The notes beneath the pieces were generated by a model. The model ran no database searches. It had not been told where the DNA came from and worked only from the letters and a program-made list of their open reading frames with translations. Positions 1 through 11,632 of a stretch of 64,000 bases of DNA are shown here, one piece after another. The position numbers were made by a program, and so were the translations under genes. Source of the stretch: Epiperipatus broadwayi (taxonomy: Eukaryota > Onychophora > Udeonychophora > Euonychophora > Peripatidae); assembly GCA_028023455.1 (NCBI GenBank), contig JAQFVV010013059.1, positions 186,001 through 250,000 on the forward strand, written 5' to 3'. Every line of letters begins with the position of its first letter. Within the stretch, counting starts at the first letter, position 1.

Positions 1-54
1 AAAAAATACTGGCCAAATGTTTAAATGTTAAAAATATATTAAATGATTGGCAAA

Positions 55-131
55 TATAGTAGGGATATTAATATTTAAGAAAGTTGATGAAGAAGTTATT
101 AGAAATTATAGATCTATCAGTCAAAATAAGC
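55..131 (+). pseudogene. RTE reverse transcriptase scrap
   Basis: A short piece that reads like the RT stretch IRNYR.IS, which is intact in the large RTE copy near 3012-3042. The nucleotide match to that copy is clear over about 75 bases, then lost. It is a tiny relic. Confidence 0.5.
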
Positions 132-336
132 TGTATTTAAAAATAGATTTAAAATAGTCAATCACATTCAAATATTTTAATATATGAATTTTTTTCTACA
201 GTACAGGCTTTTTCATGCATGCTGGCCAATATGTAATATGTAGGGGGTTCGAACTCAGACTTTGACATGACCCTCAACTATCTATGCTATCTCATATTGC
301 TGCCACACTTGATCATACACATGTCAAAAAGATAAA

Positions 337-393
337 CAATCACTAATATACATATTTTGTACTAAACCAGTACTCATCAGTTGGTCCAGATTG
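337..393 (-). ncRNA. Hammerhead ribozyme motif (HamC)
   Basis: On the minus strand the order is helix I strand CAATC, bulge TGG, ACCAA, then CTGATGA, then hairpin GTACTG/TAGTAC with loop GTT, then AAAA where GAAA is expected, a tiny helix III, and ATA before the predicted cut. The 3' strand of helix I then follows, ending in GATTG. The outer helix I pair CAATC/GATTG replaces TAATC/GATTA of the other HamC copies, so both partners of the outermost pair changed and pairing was kept. One inner helix I mismatch and the G12-to-A change make this copy probably inactive. Confidence 0.6.
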
Positions 394-412
394 TCATCTT
401 CACACGCATGCA

Positions 413-415
413 CAT

Positions 416-446
<31 letters not shown>
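413..446. repeat. (CA)n/(TA)n microsatellite
   Basis: An alternating CA run passes into a TA run inside the HamC copy, at the place where other copies have a TA-rich stretch next to the ribozyme. Confidence 0.9.
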
Positions 447-1149
447 CGCACAATCAATGCTCTGCTTATACTAATATCACCAATCTTCATACTTTAATGC
501 ATAGGCTTCATTCCACTCTACTCCACAACTTTTCAGCTATCCATTTCATTGAAAATCTGATAATGAAACACTCAAAGCCCATATTTGTGCTAATCTTCTC
601 ATCTTACCCATGCTGCCCATAAGACACTCTGACACCTCATGTACATGATGTAATCCATTTACATACATATATTCAAATATTGGCTGCAGAAAGGAGTTTG
701 CTATTAACTGAAAGGAGACCCTTTGATTCCTTTTGGAGGACTTAAAGGAACCGAGCAGCGCAAATTCCTAATGTCCACTCCATACTTTCTTGTCATTGCA
801 GCTGTTATTACTATGTGTTTATTCATATAGTATATGAACATGGATGGACTGCTCACCAACATGCATTAGCCAGTGTGGTGAGTTTATTGGCTTTTTACTG
901 CTGAGTTTAAGATCAAAAACACCATGGTCTTTCTTCTCAATGCCTGATAAGGCAGAATGAATGTTTGTGTAAATGATAAATATTTTTCCAATACATATAT
1001 ACAATTATGAGACAAAAATAAAGCATGGCCCTTATTCCCAGGAGGCTGTAAAGTTACCAACCAAGGCAGTGGTTGGTGGCCAAAGGTGGAGGGTGCTAAG
1101 AATCCCCTGATTGCGGACCCAGGCTGCCATTTGATAACAACTTTTATTT

Positions 1150-2160
1150 AGGTACTTACAATGCAGATCACTTTCAAGTGAAGGAAGATTGCAAAAATTA
1201 GAAGAAAAACTCTCTTATATTAAATGGGATATTATTGGACTTTGTGAAGTTAGAAGAAAAGGTGAAGAGACAATTGATTTAAAAAGTGGACATATATTCT
1301 ACTATAAAGGCACAAATATTGGAAATATAAGTGGATATTATTAGACTTTGTGAAGTTAGAAAAAAAGGTGAAGAGACAATTGATTTAAAAAGTGGACATA
1401 TATTCTACTATAAAGGCACAAATATTGGAAATATAAGTGGATATTATTAGACTTTGTGAAGTTAGAAAAAAAGATGAAGAGACAATTGATTTAAAAAGTG
1501 GACATATATTCTATTATAAAGGCACAAATATTGGAAATATAAGTGGATATTATTAGACTTTGTGAAGTTAGAAAAAAAGGTGAAGAGACAATTGATTTAA
1601 AAAGTGGACATATATTCTATTATAAAGGCACAAATATTGGAAATATAAGAGGAGTAGGATTCATTATAAATAAAAAGTGGAAGAACAATATTGTGGAGAT
1701 TGATGGTGTATCAGACAGAGTGGCAAGATTAGTTATACAACTTAATAGCAGATACCAAATGCAGATAATTTAGGTTTATGCCCCAACAAGTTCTCATAGT
1801 GATGAAGTAGTAGAAGATTTTTATATGGATGTACAAAAGGCTTTTGATCAGAGTAAACAACATTTTAAAATTGTTACGGGAGACTTTAATGCTAGAATTG
1901 GTAAACAAATGAAAGATGAAAGTGCTATAGGTAATTTTGGTTATGGTAATAGAGATGAGAGAGGACATAGACTTGTGGAGTTTGCAGAAAAAGAAAAACT
2001 TTATATTATGAATTCTTTCTTTTTTTTGAGAAAAATGTTAAAAGAAAATGGACATGGAAGCATCAAAATGAGGGTACAGTAAAATTGAATTATATTTTGA
2101 CTAACAGGAAATACATATTTCAAGATTGTAATGTTCTTATTAGATTTAACACAGGAAGTG
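1150..2160 (+). pseudogene. RTE endonuclease domain, broken
   Basis: This would be the DNA-nicking domain that starts target-primed reverse transcription. The reading starts with CRSLSSEGRL and then GLCEVRRKGEE, which carries the catalytic Glu of the LxExR type. It continues through VYAPTSSHSDEV (about 1774), GDFNARIG (about 1879-1902) and TGSDHRLV (about 2151-2174), the usual endonuclease/exonuclease/phosphatase signatures. The frame is lost in the 106-bp tandem block, a TAG at about 1771 ends the next stretch, and another shift occurs near 2040-2085. The second copy at 4688-7766 has the same domain without the tandem block, so the expansion belongs to this copy. Confidence 0.8.
1225..1648 (+). 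repeat. 106-bp tandem repeat, four units, inside the endonuclease domain
   Basis: The units start at 1225, 1331, 1437 and 1543, each exactly 106 bp, and differ by only a few bases. Units 3 and 4 share a C-to-T change that units 1 and 2 lack. The three extra units add 318 bp, which is divisible by three, but each junction shifts the frame and brings in stops. Other RTE copies here have a single unit. Confidence 0.95.
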
Positions 2161-4289
2161 ATCATCGATTAGTAAGGTGCAAGATACGTGATAATGTAAA
2201 ACTAGAAAGACAAAAATTGTTAAGAAAAACAATATTTACAGTTGATATTCCTAATCTTCAGAAACATTCTAATGAATTTAAATTAGAACTTACAAATTGG
2301 TTTAAAGTATTAGTAGATTTTGAACATGATTCAGATTTGAATGAAATTAATATGAAAATAACTGATACACTTTTAAAAACTGCAACAAAGATAGCTGGTA
2401 GAAAAAAGCAGCAATTGACCAATAAAATTTCTACTGAGACTAGAGAATTTATGAAGAAAAGAAGAAATATGAAGATATACAAAAATGATGCATTAAAAAG
2501 AATTGAATACCTCGAATTTTGTAAAATGGTGTGGAAAAGAGGTGAAAATGATATAAGAAAGTATAACTGTGAACTAGGAAAAAAAGCTGTAGAAGAAAAT
2601 AAAAGTCTTAAGAATATAAAACAACATTTTGGTATTGGTAGGAAATTTATATCTGCAATAAAAAAAAAAAAAGATGGAATTATTACTAAAAAGAGAGATG
2701 ACATCATGAAATTGCTAGAAAATTTTTATCAAAAATTATATAGTAATAAAGAACAAGTACCTCCTATATCTATTACATCTTCCGAATTGCCCAGAATTTT
2801 AAATGAAGAAGTGAGAAATGCAATTAAATGTATGAAAAAAGGAAAGTCTCCAGGTAGTGATGAAATTATAATTGATATATTAAAAAAAGCGGGTGAAGAA
2901 ACAGATTTTTTTTTAGCAAAGTTATATACCAAATGTCTAAATGATAAAGATTTACCAGATGATTGGAAGAATGCAGTAATAATATTAATATTTAAAAAAG
3001 GTGATAAAGAAGATATTAGAAATTACAGACCTATCAGCCTTTTATCAGTTTTGTATAAAATTTTTACCAAGATAATTACAACTCGTCTACAGAGAACATT
3101 GGATTTCCACCAACCAAGAGAACAAGCTGGATTTAAAAATGGTTTTAGTACAGTAGATCATATTCAGGTACTGAGAGAAGTTATAGAAACGACAAATGAA
3201 TATGAGTTGTCATTATGTTTTGGATTTGTAGATTATGAAAAGGCATTTGATTCTATAAACACTTCTTCAGTGATTAAAGCATTGGATTATCAAGGTATAG
3301 ATCCAGGATATTGTCATGTTTTAAAGAATATTTATAAAAATGCAACAGCAACAATTAGATTACATAATGATACTGGGAAAGTCAACATTGAGAAAGGTAG
3401 TAAGATAAGATAAGGTGACTCCATATCTCCAAAACTTTTTACAGCAATACTGTAAGAAGTATTTTGTGGATTAAAATGGGAAACTAAAGGAGTGAAAGTA
3501 TATGGAGATTATTTAATTCATTTAGATTTCACAGATGATGTAGTTGTTTTTGCAAATAATGCTTCAGAGCTGTAGGAAATGTTGCAAGAGTTATCAGATG
3601 AAAGTAGGAAAGTAGGACTAAAGATAAATGTTAAAAAGACTGAAGTAATGTTTAATCGATTTGCTCAAAATATGAAAATAAAGATTGATTATGATGAATT
3701 TGAAGAAGTTAACAGTTACAAATACTTTGGTCATATTATTAATACAGATGGAAACATAATGGAGGAAATTAATCATAGAATTAAACTTGGTTGGAGTGCT
3801 TTTGGTAGAAATAACTTGATACTAAAAGGAAATATGCCTATGTGTTTGAAAAGGAAGGTTTTTAACAAATGTGCTTTACCAGTTCTTACTTATGGATCTG
3901 AGACTTGGACACTCAATAGAAAAGCAATACAGAGACTTCAAACCACTCAAAGAAGTATGGAGAGATGTATGTTGGGAGTAACAAGAAGAGATCGAAAACG
4001 CAATATATGGGTAAGAGAACAAACAGGTGTTACTGACCTCATTGAAAAAATTAAAAGATTAAAGTGGAGTTGGGCTGGACATATTGCTAGAAGAGATGAT
4101 AATAGCTGGACAATTGAAATTTTAAACTGGATTCCAAGAGATTGTAAAAGACCCAGAAATAGACCACATGTGTGATGGATGGACGAAATAAGAAAGTGTG
4201 CAGGGGTGATGTGGAGAAGAGAAGCTAAAGATCAGAGAAGATGGATTAAACTTGGAGAGTCCTTCATCCTGCAGTGGATTGATAATGGT
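2160..4289 (+). pseudogene. RTE reverse transcriptase and C-terminal region, broken
   Basis: Would copy the element RNA into DNA. The longest open stretch is 2085-3413 (442 codons). Visible RT landmarks are KGKSPGSDEI, the palm block with IFKKGDKEDIRNYRPISLLS, and GFVDYEKAFDSI, which carries the first catalytic Asp. A TAA at 3411 falls just before GDSISPKLF. Further in-frame stops lie at about 3450 and 3573. The second catalytic motif reads FTDD at 3528-3539, where FADD or YADD is usual. After it come a thumb-like stretch and the C-terminal signature WSWAGHIARRDDNSWT, typical of this clade. A TGA at about 4173 ends the frame, but the same frame stays readable to about 4289. Confidence 0.85.
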
Positions 4290-4299
4290 TGATAATGAT

Positions 4300-4515
4300 G
4301 ATTCAAATATTGAGAGAATTAATAGAAATAAACAAAGAATGTGCATTGCCATTATATTATGATTTGTGAATTATGAAAACCATTTCATTCTGTAAGCATT
4401 TTCATAGTAATTAACGTCTTGGCTCATCAAGATACAGATACAGGCTGATATATTCTGAAGAATATGTAGTGATTAGATTATATAGTGATACTAAACAAAA
4501 ACAATATTGAAAAAC
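4300..4515 (+). pseudogene. RTE reverse transcriptase fragment
   Basis: Directly after the GAT-rich tail a second, more diverged RTE piece begins. It matches the part of the large copy that runs from the DHIQVLREVIE region to past the first catalytic Asp, about 3160-3380. It is short and full of stops. Confidence 0.55.
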
Positions 4516-4589
4516 GAGAATGATTTTTTTTAGAACTATTTATAATAATTTTATAGGCAGTATTGAAGTAAAAAATCAAACTCATCGCC

Positions 4590-4686
4590 CTTTCTTTTTA
4601 CTTTTCAATGCTTTTTATATTAAGTTAAAATTAATCCATCTGACAGTTTTGATTGCTCAGAAATCTTCATCAGAGCTACAAAACAT
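4590..4686 (-). repeat. Foldback family arm (outer left)
   Basis: The reverse complement matches 8026-8113: a GTAGYTCTGAKGAAGATT block, then CAATCAAAACTGT, then a T/A-rich end. The two arms face each other across the RTE copy at 4688-7766. This suggests the RTE landed inside, or next to, a foldback element. Confidence 0.55.
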
Positions 4687-4687
4687 A

Positions 4688-7600
4688 TCATCATCACCAT
4701 CATCAATCCTTATCATTTCACTGCAGGATGAAGGTCTCTCAAAGTACAACCCACCTTTTTCTATTTTTAGCTTTTCTTCTCCACATCACTCCTGTACACT
4801 TTCTTATTTCATCCATCCATCTCACATGTGGTCTCTTTCTGGGTCTTTTACAATCTTTTGGAATCTGGTTTAAAATTTCAATTGTCCATCTATTATCATC
4901 TCTTCTAACAATATGTCCAGCCCAACTCCACTTCAGTCTTTTAATTTTTTCAATGAGGTCAGTAATACCTGTTTGTTCTTTTACCCATACATTGCATTTT
5001 CGATCCCTTCTTGTTACTCCCAACATGCATCTCTCCATACTTCTTTGAGTAGTCTGAAGTCTCTATATTGTTCTTCTATTAAGTGTCCAAGTCTCAGATT
5101 CATAAGAAAGAAGTGGCAAAACACATTTATTAAAAATCTTCCTTTTCAAACACATAGGCATATTGCCTTTTAGTATCAAGTTATTTCTACCAAAAGCACT
5201 CCAACCAAGTTTAATTCTATAATTAATTTTATCCATTATATTTTCACCTGTATTAATAATCTGACCAAGATATTAGTAACTGTTAACTTCTTCTAACTCA
5301 TCATAATCAATCTTTATTTTCATATTTTGAGAAAATCTATTAAACTTTAGTCTTTTTAACATTTATCTTTAGTCCTACTTTCCTACTTTCCTCGATAACT
5401 CCTGCATCATTTCCTGTAGCTCTAAAGCATTATTCGAAAAAAAAAAAAACTACATCATCTACAAAATCTAAATGACTTAAATAATCCCCATTTACTTTCA
5501 CTCCTTTAGCTTTCGATTTTAATCCACAAAATATTTCTTGCAGCATTGCTGTAAGAAATTTTGGAGATATGGAGTCACCTTGTCTTACACCCTTTTCAAT
5601 GTTAATTTTCCTACTATCATTATGTAATCTAATTGTTGCTGTTGCATTTTTATAAATATTTTTTAAAATATGACAACATCCTGGTTCTATACCTTGATGA
5701 TCCAATGCTTTAATCACTGAAGAAATGTTTATAGAATCAAATGACTTTTCATAGTCTACAAATCCTAAGCATAATGACAACTCATATTCATTTGTTTTTT
5801 TTTTTTTATAATTTCTCTCAATACCTGGATATGATCTACTGTACTAAAACCACTTTTAAATCCAGCTTGTTCTCTTGGTTGGTGGAAATCCAGTGTTTTC
5901 TGTAGACAAGTTGTAATTATTTTAGTAAAAATTTTGTATAAAACTGATAAAAGCCTGATAGGTCTGTAATTTCTAATATCTTCTTTATCACCTTAAAAAT
6001 TAATATTAATACTGCATTCTTTCAATCATCTGGTGCATCTTTATCATTTAGACATTTCGTTTATAATTTTGCCAAAAAAATTTCTATTTCTTCACCTGCT
6101 TCTTTTAATATGTCAATTATAATTCCATCATTATCTGGAACCTTCTCTTTCTTCATAGATTTAATTGCATGTCTCACTTTCTCATTCAAAATTCTGGGCA
6201 ATTTGGAAGATATAATAGGTATAGGAGGCACTTGTTCTTTATTACTATATAATTCTTGATAGAAGTCTTCTACATATTTCATGATGTCATCTCTCTTTTT
6301 AGTAATAATGCCATCTTTTTTTTTTATTGCATTTCCTACCAATGCCAAAATGTTGTTTTACAGTCTTTAGACTTTTATTCTCTTCTACAGCTTTTCTTGC
6401 TAGTTCACAATTATACTTTCTTATATCACTTTCAACTCTTTTCTGCACCATTTTACAAAATTTGAGATATTCAATCTTTTTTAATGCACCATTGTTGTAT
6501 ATCCTCATATTTTTTCTTTTCTACATAAATTCTCTAGTCTCAGTAGAAATGTTATTGGTCAATTGCTGCTTTTTTATACCAGCTATCTTTGTTGCAGTTT
6601 TAAAATTGTATCGGTTATTTTCCTATTAATGTCATTCAAATCTGAATCATGTTCAAAATCTACTAATACTTGAAACCGATTTGTAAGTTCTAATTTAAAT
6701 TCATTCGAATGTTTCTGAAGGTTAGGAATATTAACTGTAAATATTGTTTTTCTTAATAATTTTTGTCTTTCTAGTTTTGCATTAACATGTATCTTACATC
6801 TTACTAATCGATGATCACTTCCTGTGTTAAATTTGTTAAGAACATTTCAATTTTGAAATATGTATTTTCTGTTAGTCAAAATATAATATAATTCTGCTTT
6901 ACCTTCGTTTGGATGCTTCCATGCCCATTTCCTTTTAAAAATTTTCTCAAAAAAAAGAATTCATAATATAATTTTTTTTTTGTACGAACTCCACAAGTCT
7001 ATGTCCTCTCTCATTTCTATTAGCGTAACCAAAATTATCTACAGCATTTTCATCTTTTATTTGTTTACCAATTCTAGCATTAAAGTCTCCCATAACAATT
7101 TAAAAATGTTGTTTACTCTGATCAAAAGCTTTTTGTACATCCATATAAAACTCATCTATAACTTCATCACTATGAGAACTTGTTGGGGCATAAACCTAAA
7201 TTATCTGCATTTAGTATCTGCTAATAAGTTGTAAAACTAATCTTGCCACTCTCCACAATGTTATTCTTCCATTTTTTTTATTTATAATGAATCCTACTTA
7301 CTTGTATTTCCAATATTTGTGCTTTTATAGTAGAGTATATGTCCACTTTTGAAATCGTTTCTTCACCTTTTCTTCTAACTTCACAAAGTCCAATAATGTC
7401 CCATTTAATATAAGACAGTTCTTCTTCTAACTCTTGCAATCTTCTTTCACCTAAATGATCTGCAGTTGTAAGTACCTAAATAAAAATTCATCATCAAATG
7501 GCAGCCTGAGTTCGCAATCAGGGAATTCTTAGCACCCTCCACCTTCGGCCACCATATGCTGCCTTGGTTGGTGACTTTACATTCTCCTGGGAATAAGGGC

Positions 7601-7766
7601 CATGATTTATTTTTGTCTGTCATGATTGTATATATTGAAAATTTTTTTTCTTAAACTCGGTGGTAAAAAGCCAATAAACTCACCACACTGGCTAATGCGT
7701 GTTGGTGAGCAGCCCATCCATGTTCGTATACTATATAAGTAATCACATAGTAATAACAGCTGCAAC
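4688..7766 (-). mobile_element. RTE-like retrotransposon, full length, inverted copy
   Basis: Matches 798-4290 over its whole length at what looks like roughly 90% identity, in opposite orientation. The tail (ATCATCATCACCATCATC on the plus strand) is near 4688-4705 and the leader end is near 7766. The 106-bp block occurs once (about 7290-7400). The minus-strand frame reads RT with GFVDYEKSFDSI and a palm motif FVDD near 5460, then a C-terminal region with WAGHIVRRDDNRWT. EN pieces lie at 6800-7480. Several stops and frameshifts, partly at A/T runs near 5440 and 5800, break the ORF. Confidence 0.85.
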
Positions 7767-7804
7767 ATAAATACACAAATCCTTAATTATATATACATAC
7801 AACA

Positions 7805-8113
7805 TTTCAAGACAGTTTCAATTACCCAGCAATCTTCCTTAGAATTATGAAACATATATAAATATCAAAATATACAAGTACTTAATCAAAACTATTAAAC
7901 ACATATAAATACATAAATATACAAATACTTAAACTTATAAGTGTATAACATTATGTCTACTTATATAATGTATGCTTACATGATTAAATATTTATATATT
8001 TATGTATTTTATATGATTTGTAGTTCTGAGGAAGATTGTTGGGCAATCAAAACTGTTAAATAAATTAATTTTAATTTAATAAAGTAAGCATTGAAAAAAT
8101 ATAAAGAAATGGG
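7805..8113. repeat. Foldback element
   Basis: The inner arms 7808-7865 and 7996-8066 are imperfect inverted repeats built on AACTGT...CAATC...CTTCNTNAGAAYTA. The right arm continues into 8026-8113, which also pairs with 4590-4686. Related arms occur at 21537-21740, 32150-32463, 55470-55580 and 62700-62950. Confidence 0.55.
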
Positions 8114-8149
8114 AATTTGTTTGATTATTTTATAATTTTATCAATGCAT

Positions 8150-9115
8150 AAATGAGATAAATGGATAATATACTTTGTGAAGAAGTATTGAAATATTTAT
8201 GAATTGAGATTACAAATAAATGGTAATTATTTACACTATTTAGAATTTGCAAACAATGTGGTTATTCCTGCAAACAATGCTTCAGAGCTTCAGGAAATAT
8301 TGTAAAAGTTATCAAATGAAAATATACTAAAGATAAATGCTAAAAAGTCTAAAGTAATTTTAAGAGATTTTCTCAGAAGAAGACAATAAAGATTGATAAT
8401 AATGAATTAAAAGAAGATCAACAACAATAAAACCTGTCATGCATCGGTGGCCTAGCGGTTAGCATAGCTACCTTCCAAGCAGCTGGTCCGGGTTCACTTC
8501 CTGGTCAATGCATTTGACATATGAAAAAAAACCCAACAACAATAAAACCTTGTTCATAATATTAACACAGATGAAAACATAATGCATAAAATTAAACATA
8601 GAATTAAATTTGGATATAATGCTTCCAATAGAAATAATGCAAGGTAATATATCCATGTGTTTTAAAAGAAATATTTTTAATACATGTATTTTACCAGTTC
8701 TTATTTAAGGATATGAGACTTGGACACTTAATAGGAGATCAATATAGAGACATTAGCCCACTCAACACTTTATGGAGAGATATATGTTAAGGATAACAAG
8801 AAGAGATCAAAACATAATATATCGAGAGAACAAATGAGTACCAGTGATATCATTGAATGAATTAAGATAGTGAAATGAAGCTGGAATTATAATCTTGCTA
8901 GAAGAGATGATAATAAATGAGTACTTAAATTTTTTAATTGAATACTAAGACAGTTTAAGAAACCAAAAAATATACCCATATATGAATGGCTGAATGAAAT
9001 AAGGAAGTTTTCTGGTGTAATGTTAAAATGGCCATGAGTTAGAGAAAGTGAATTAAACTTGGAGAAAATTTTCATCCTACAATGTATCACAAAGGGCTGA
9101 AAATGATGTTGGTGG
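8150..9115 (+). pseudogene. RTE 3' portion, strongly decayed, split by a SINE
   Basis: Follows the large RTE copy from just before the palm motif to the tail. Nucleotide matches include the NNASELQEM block (about 8265-8300), the TYGSETWTLNR block (about 8700-8735) and the RRDDN block (about 8900-8915), then a tail near 9100. Many stops and indels. A SINE-1 copy interrupts it at 8436-8533, with a 17-bp duplication of RTE sequence on both sides. Confidence 0.75.
8436..8533 (+). mobile_element. SINE-1, tRNA-like, about 98 bp
   Basis: Flanked by a perfect 17-bp direct repeat, CAACAACAATAAAACCT, at 8419-8435 and 8534-8550. It contains an A-box-like TGGCCTAGCGG and a B-box-like GGTTCACTTCC. An anticodon arm (CTACC/AGCAG region, loop CTTCCAA) would give anticodon TCC, and the element ends in ATATG plus an A run. 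Apart from a 5-nt leader and a short tail, nothing lies outside the tRNA-like part. Transcription would be by RNA polymerase III and mobilisation by a LINE. Confidence 0.85.
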
Positions 9116-9226
9116 TGACTTGAATATATACCATCACATAAATATGTAAACAAATATAACTTTACATGGAATAAATTTTAAATGCTAGTAAAATTAAATA
9201 GAAATTTTATATGTTAAATGCATTGT

Positions 9227-9309
9227 TTTTGATTGGGTAGATCATATTCATAGCATTAGATAAAATCAGATTTTATCTAGTGCTATGAATATGACCTGCC
9301 TGATTGAAA
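9227..9309. repeat. Near-perfect hairpin, 41-bp arms, no spacer
   Basis: Arms 9227-9267 and 9269-9309 are inverted repeats with only a few mismatches and a single base between them. The centre reads TAAAATCAGATTTTA. No relative was seen elsewhere in the window. It could be a miniature foldback element or a palindrome formed by local inversion. Confidence 0.8.
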
Positions 9310-10694
9310 GCAGTGCTAAGCTGTAGTTAATTTGTAATATTTCTAATCTTTTTTTTTTGTAGTGAACTATGCAATATATATCTTTAGTTCTATTTTGTAA
9401 TGATAAAATTTATTCAATATCAAATTTTATGATTTGATAAATTTCAAACAGTGAAATTAAAAAAATAAATTATCATTTTTTGTAAATAAAAATGGCAAAA
9501 TTATTAACACAAAAATATATCAGTTTAATTTTCAACTAAATAAAATTCAAATCTGTAAGTTTTAAATAAATTGTTAAAATCAAAATCCTACAAACTAAAA
9601 TTACTTAGAAATATTAAAAATCAATTTTCCAACTAAATAATAAAAAATAAATAATAAAGGTATAAACAAAAACCATTTTACTATCTGACATTTAATATTT
9701 TCCTAATAATCAAATACATTCAAACATCACATACTTATTAAGAAATAATTATCCAATAATTTTCCAAAGAAATAATTATAAGTAAAAAGGTATATATTCA
9801 TTTTTTCTGTAAATATTGTTAGAAATTATTGAACAGGTACAGATGGTTATTTTGTTCTGAAAAAAAAAAAAGATCTTTCCCCTTAATATACTTATTTCTT
9901 CTGACATATATAATGAATATTTATAACTAACATTTTAATTATTAAACATTTTGAAAGTATTATACTCATTAAAAAATTAAATTTTCATTGAGAGTTTTAT
10001 TAATAGTGATCTAAATAACTTTTTATTATTGAAATCTTATATTATAAATTACAGTGCCATTAGAAGTATGCTGGAATGCTATTGCTTGTATGTTAATATA
10101 AAAAATGCTTTTCTCAAAATGTCAATTACTGTTCTTGCAGTCATTGGAAAAATATATTACTAATTTCTTATACACATTTCATTTGATCAGATCTTTTCAG
10201 TTAGGTCAAGCCATTAAATCCTTCATTGTTACAATTACTATTTTATATTTATTTATGTGAAGTAGACTTTTAAAGTATACATAGTTCAATGTACATGTAA
10301 GCAAAGGGAATAAATTACTCTCCTCCAGGCTATGACTTGAAAATGCTCTAAATATTGAATAAAAAATAGATAAACTTATTTTACAAATAACTATTATTCT
10401 CAGCAATTCAAAAAGTATATATAAATGCTTAATAAACATTTTTATTGAAAATTATTATATTTTTTTCACTTTAAATATAGATTTAAAATTTTTAAGTTAA
10501 ACTATATCACTTTTTATAAGAATGGGTAGAGGTTTGTTTTCATACTTTTTTTTTTACTTACTTTTCTAAAACATTAATAATCCTTCCTACCCTTCAATCA
10601 TTTAATGAATTGCAAACAAAAAAGAAATTCTTAATGTATTCATGGAAGAATGTTGTCATAAATAAGTATCCTTAGAAGTGTGACAATTGTAAAA
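9310..10694. other. AT-rich, nothing recognised
   Basis: No convincing ORF, repeat family or RNA motif. The open stretches are short and have no protein-like composition. Confidence 0.5.
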
Positions 10695-10703
10695 TAAGTT
10701 TAG

Positions 10704-11086
10704 GTATTAAACCACTAAATATCATATGATCACCATTTTTTATGCTTGCTCAAAATGTATGGTACTGAACTGAGTTCAGACCTATATGACTATAAAAGCT
10801 AATGAGCTTGGATTGAAAATATTATGCTTTCAATTTTAGATTCATAGTTTTTTAGTTAAGTAGAGATAAAAGATGGCTGCAGGAGGGTTGCATTAGATCC
10901 TAAGATCTAGGTGCAGTGCTCTCAAATCCAAGGCTTCTCATTGATGAAAGCAAAATCTAGAAATTAGTCTGGGGATATTGGATGAGTAGGCACAAGATAG
11001 GGATTTTATACACAAACTTTCTTGCATCCATTGATTACTCTGTCTTGCACTAAGTGGCACTACAATACGGAAAGTTTTGCCTGATT
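10704..11086 (-). mobile_element. HamA element with target-site duplication
   Basis: Tail at the left (TAAACCACTAAATATCATATG), head at the right (GGAAAGTTTTGCCTGATT). The flanks repeat TAAGTTTAG at 10695-10703 and 11087-11095, and bases just outside also partly agree. Between the ends lie a left block with the GAACTGAGTTCAG palindrome (about 10766-10778), the block around CTGCAGGAGGGTTG, and a ribozyme on the plus strand. Confidence 0.7.
10926..10983 (+). ncRNA. Hammerhead-like motif (HamA), mutated
   Basis: Helix I outer pairing ATCCAA/TTGGAT and inner pairing with TGGGGA are kept, and TAGAAATTAGTC follows. The core reads TTGATGA (C3 to T) and helix II is poor. It is probably inactive but clearly the same motif as in 49394-49452. 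Confidence 0.5.
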
Positions 11087-11095
11087 TAAGTTTAG

Positions 11096-11632
11096 ATAAT
11101 TTACATAAATAAATATGTATATGTAGCATCAATACATGATTATTGAGGGAAATGTGTAAATTAGTTTTAAAAAACGTGATGGTTGAAATGGGAATGCTTT
11201 AAAGTGCAAAAATAGTAAGTGCTGTTTGTAAAAATATAAGATTTTGCACATGAGAATGAAAGAAAAATCATGCAAGTCTGTAAAAATACTAGGTATGTTT
11301 AGAAATACTATAACATCTTCATTCTACTACATCTACTTGAAACATATAAAAAGGTATTTGAAAAAGGTAAAGATCTATATTTAAATGTTCTAGGCAAGTG
11401 TTATAGAATGAAAAAAAAAGTTGATTGGAGTTGAAAAATAAGATAGAATCTTTAATCGAGTTGAAAATTTGTTTCTGGACGAAAAATGATATGATAACAT
11501 CTAAACGAGTAAATGATTAGTAATAATTTTTAATATATTCATCTAAAGTGGATTATATCAAGTGTATGAGTACAAAAAATTTGGTCTTGGTAGATCAAAT
11601 TTGTAATAATTACATATATTTAATTGTTAATA
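11096..11632. other. AT-rich, nothing recognised
   Basis: No ORF or repeat signature noticed. Confidence 0.45.

Larger units (their letters stand above)
236..590 (-). mobile_element. HamC repeat, decayed copy
   Basis: This copy shares the whole HamC layout with 20545-20850, 25490-25670, 43298-43671 and 54590-54770. One end is a block reading GAACTCAGACTT on the plus strand (about 251-262). Next come the ribozyme block, a CA/TA microsatellite (413-446), and a body ending in GAAAATCTGAT (about 551). The ribozyme reads on the minus strand. No target-site duplication was found, so the ends are approximate. Confidence 0.65.
798..4290 (+). mobile_element. RTE-like non-LTR retrotransposon, near full length, defective
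   Basis: The 5' end is set by matching the inverted copy at 4688-7766: both share a leader from GCAGCTGTTATTACTATG onward. The order is leader (798-1150), an apurinic-type endonuclease domain (about 1150-2160), a reverse transcriptase (2160-3560), a C-terminal region (3560-4280), then a short GAT-rich tail with no long poly(A). One ORF with EN before RT and a short-repeat tail is the RTE pattern, and the EN resembles the RTE-derived domain of bovine craniofacial development protein 2. In-frame stops, a tandem expansion at 1225-1648 and an altered palm motif break it. It lies tail to tail with the second copy. Confidence 0.85.

Noticed and set aside
1225-1648. CRISPR array
   Set aside because: Units are contiguous 106-bp duplications of coding sequence with no spacers.
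4653-5048. Protein with a histidine run on the plus strand
   Set aside because: It is the antisense of the RTE C-terminal region. The His run comes from the GAT-rich tail.
7805-8113. Calling the foldback family a hammerhead
   Set aside because: CTGATGA and GAAAC are present in several copies, but there is an extra base before helix II and no helix I partner. Listed only as a possible relative.
8441-8515. Genuine tRNA-Gly(TCC) gene
   Set aside because: It sits between a 17-bp duplication with an A run, lacks a good D stem, and recurs many times, so it is a SINE.
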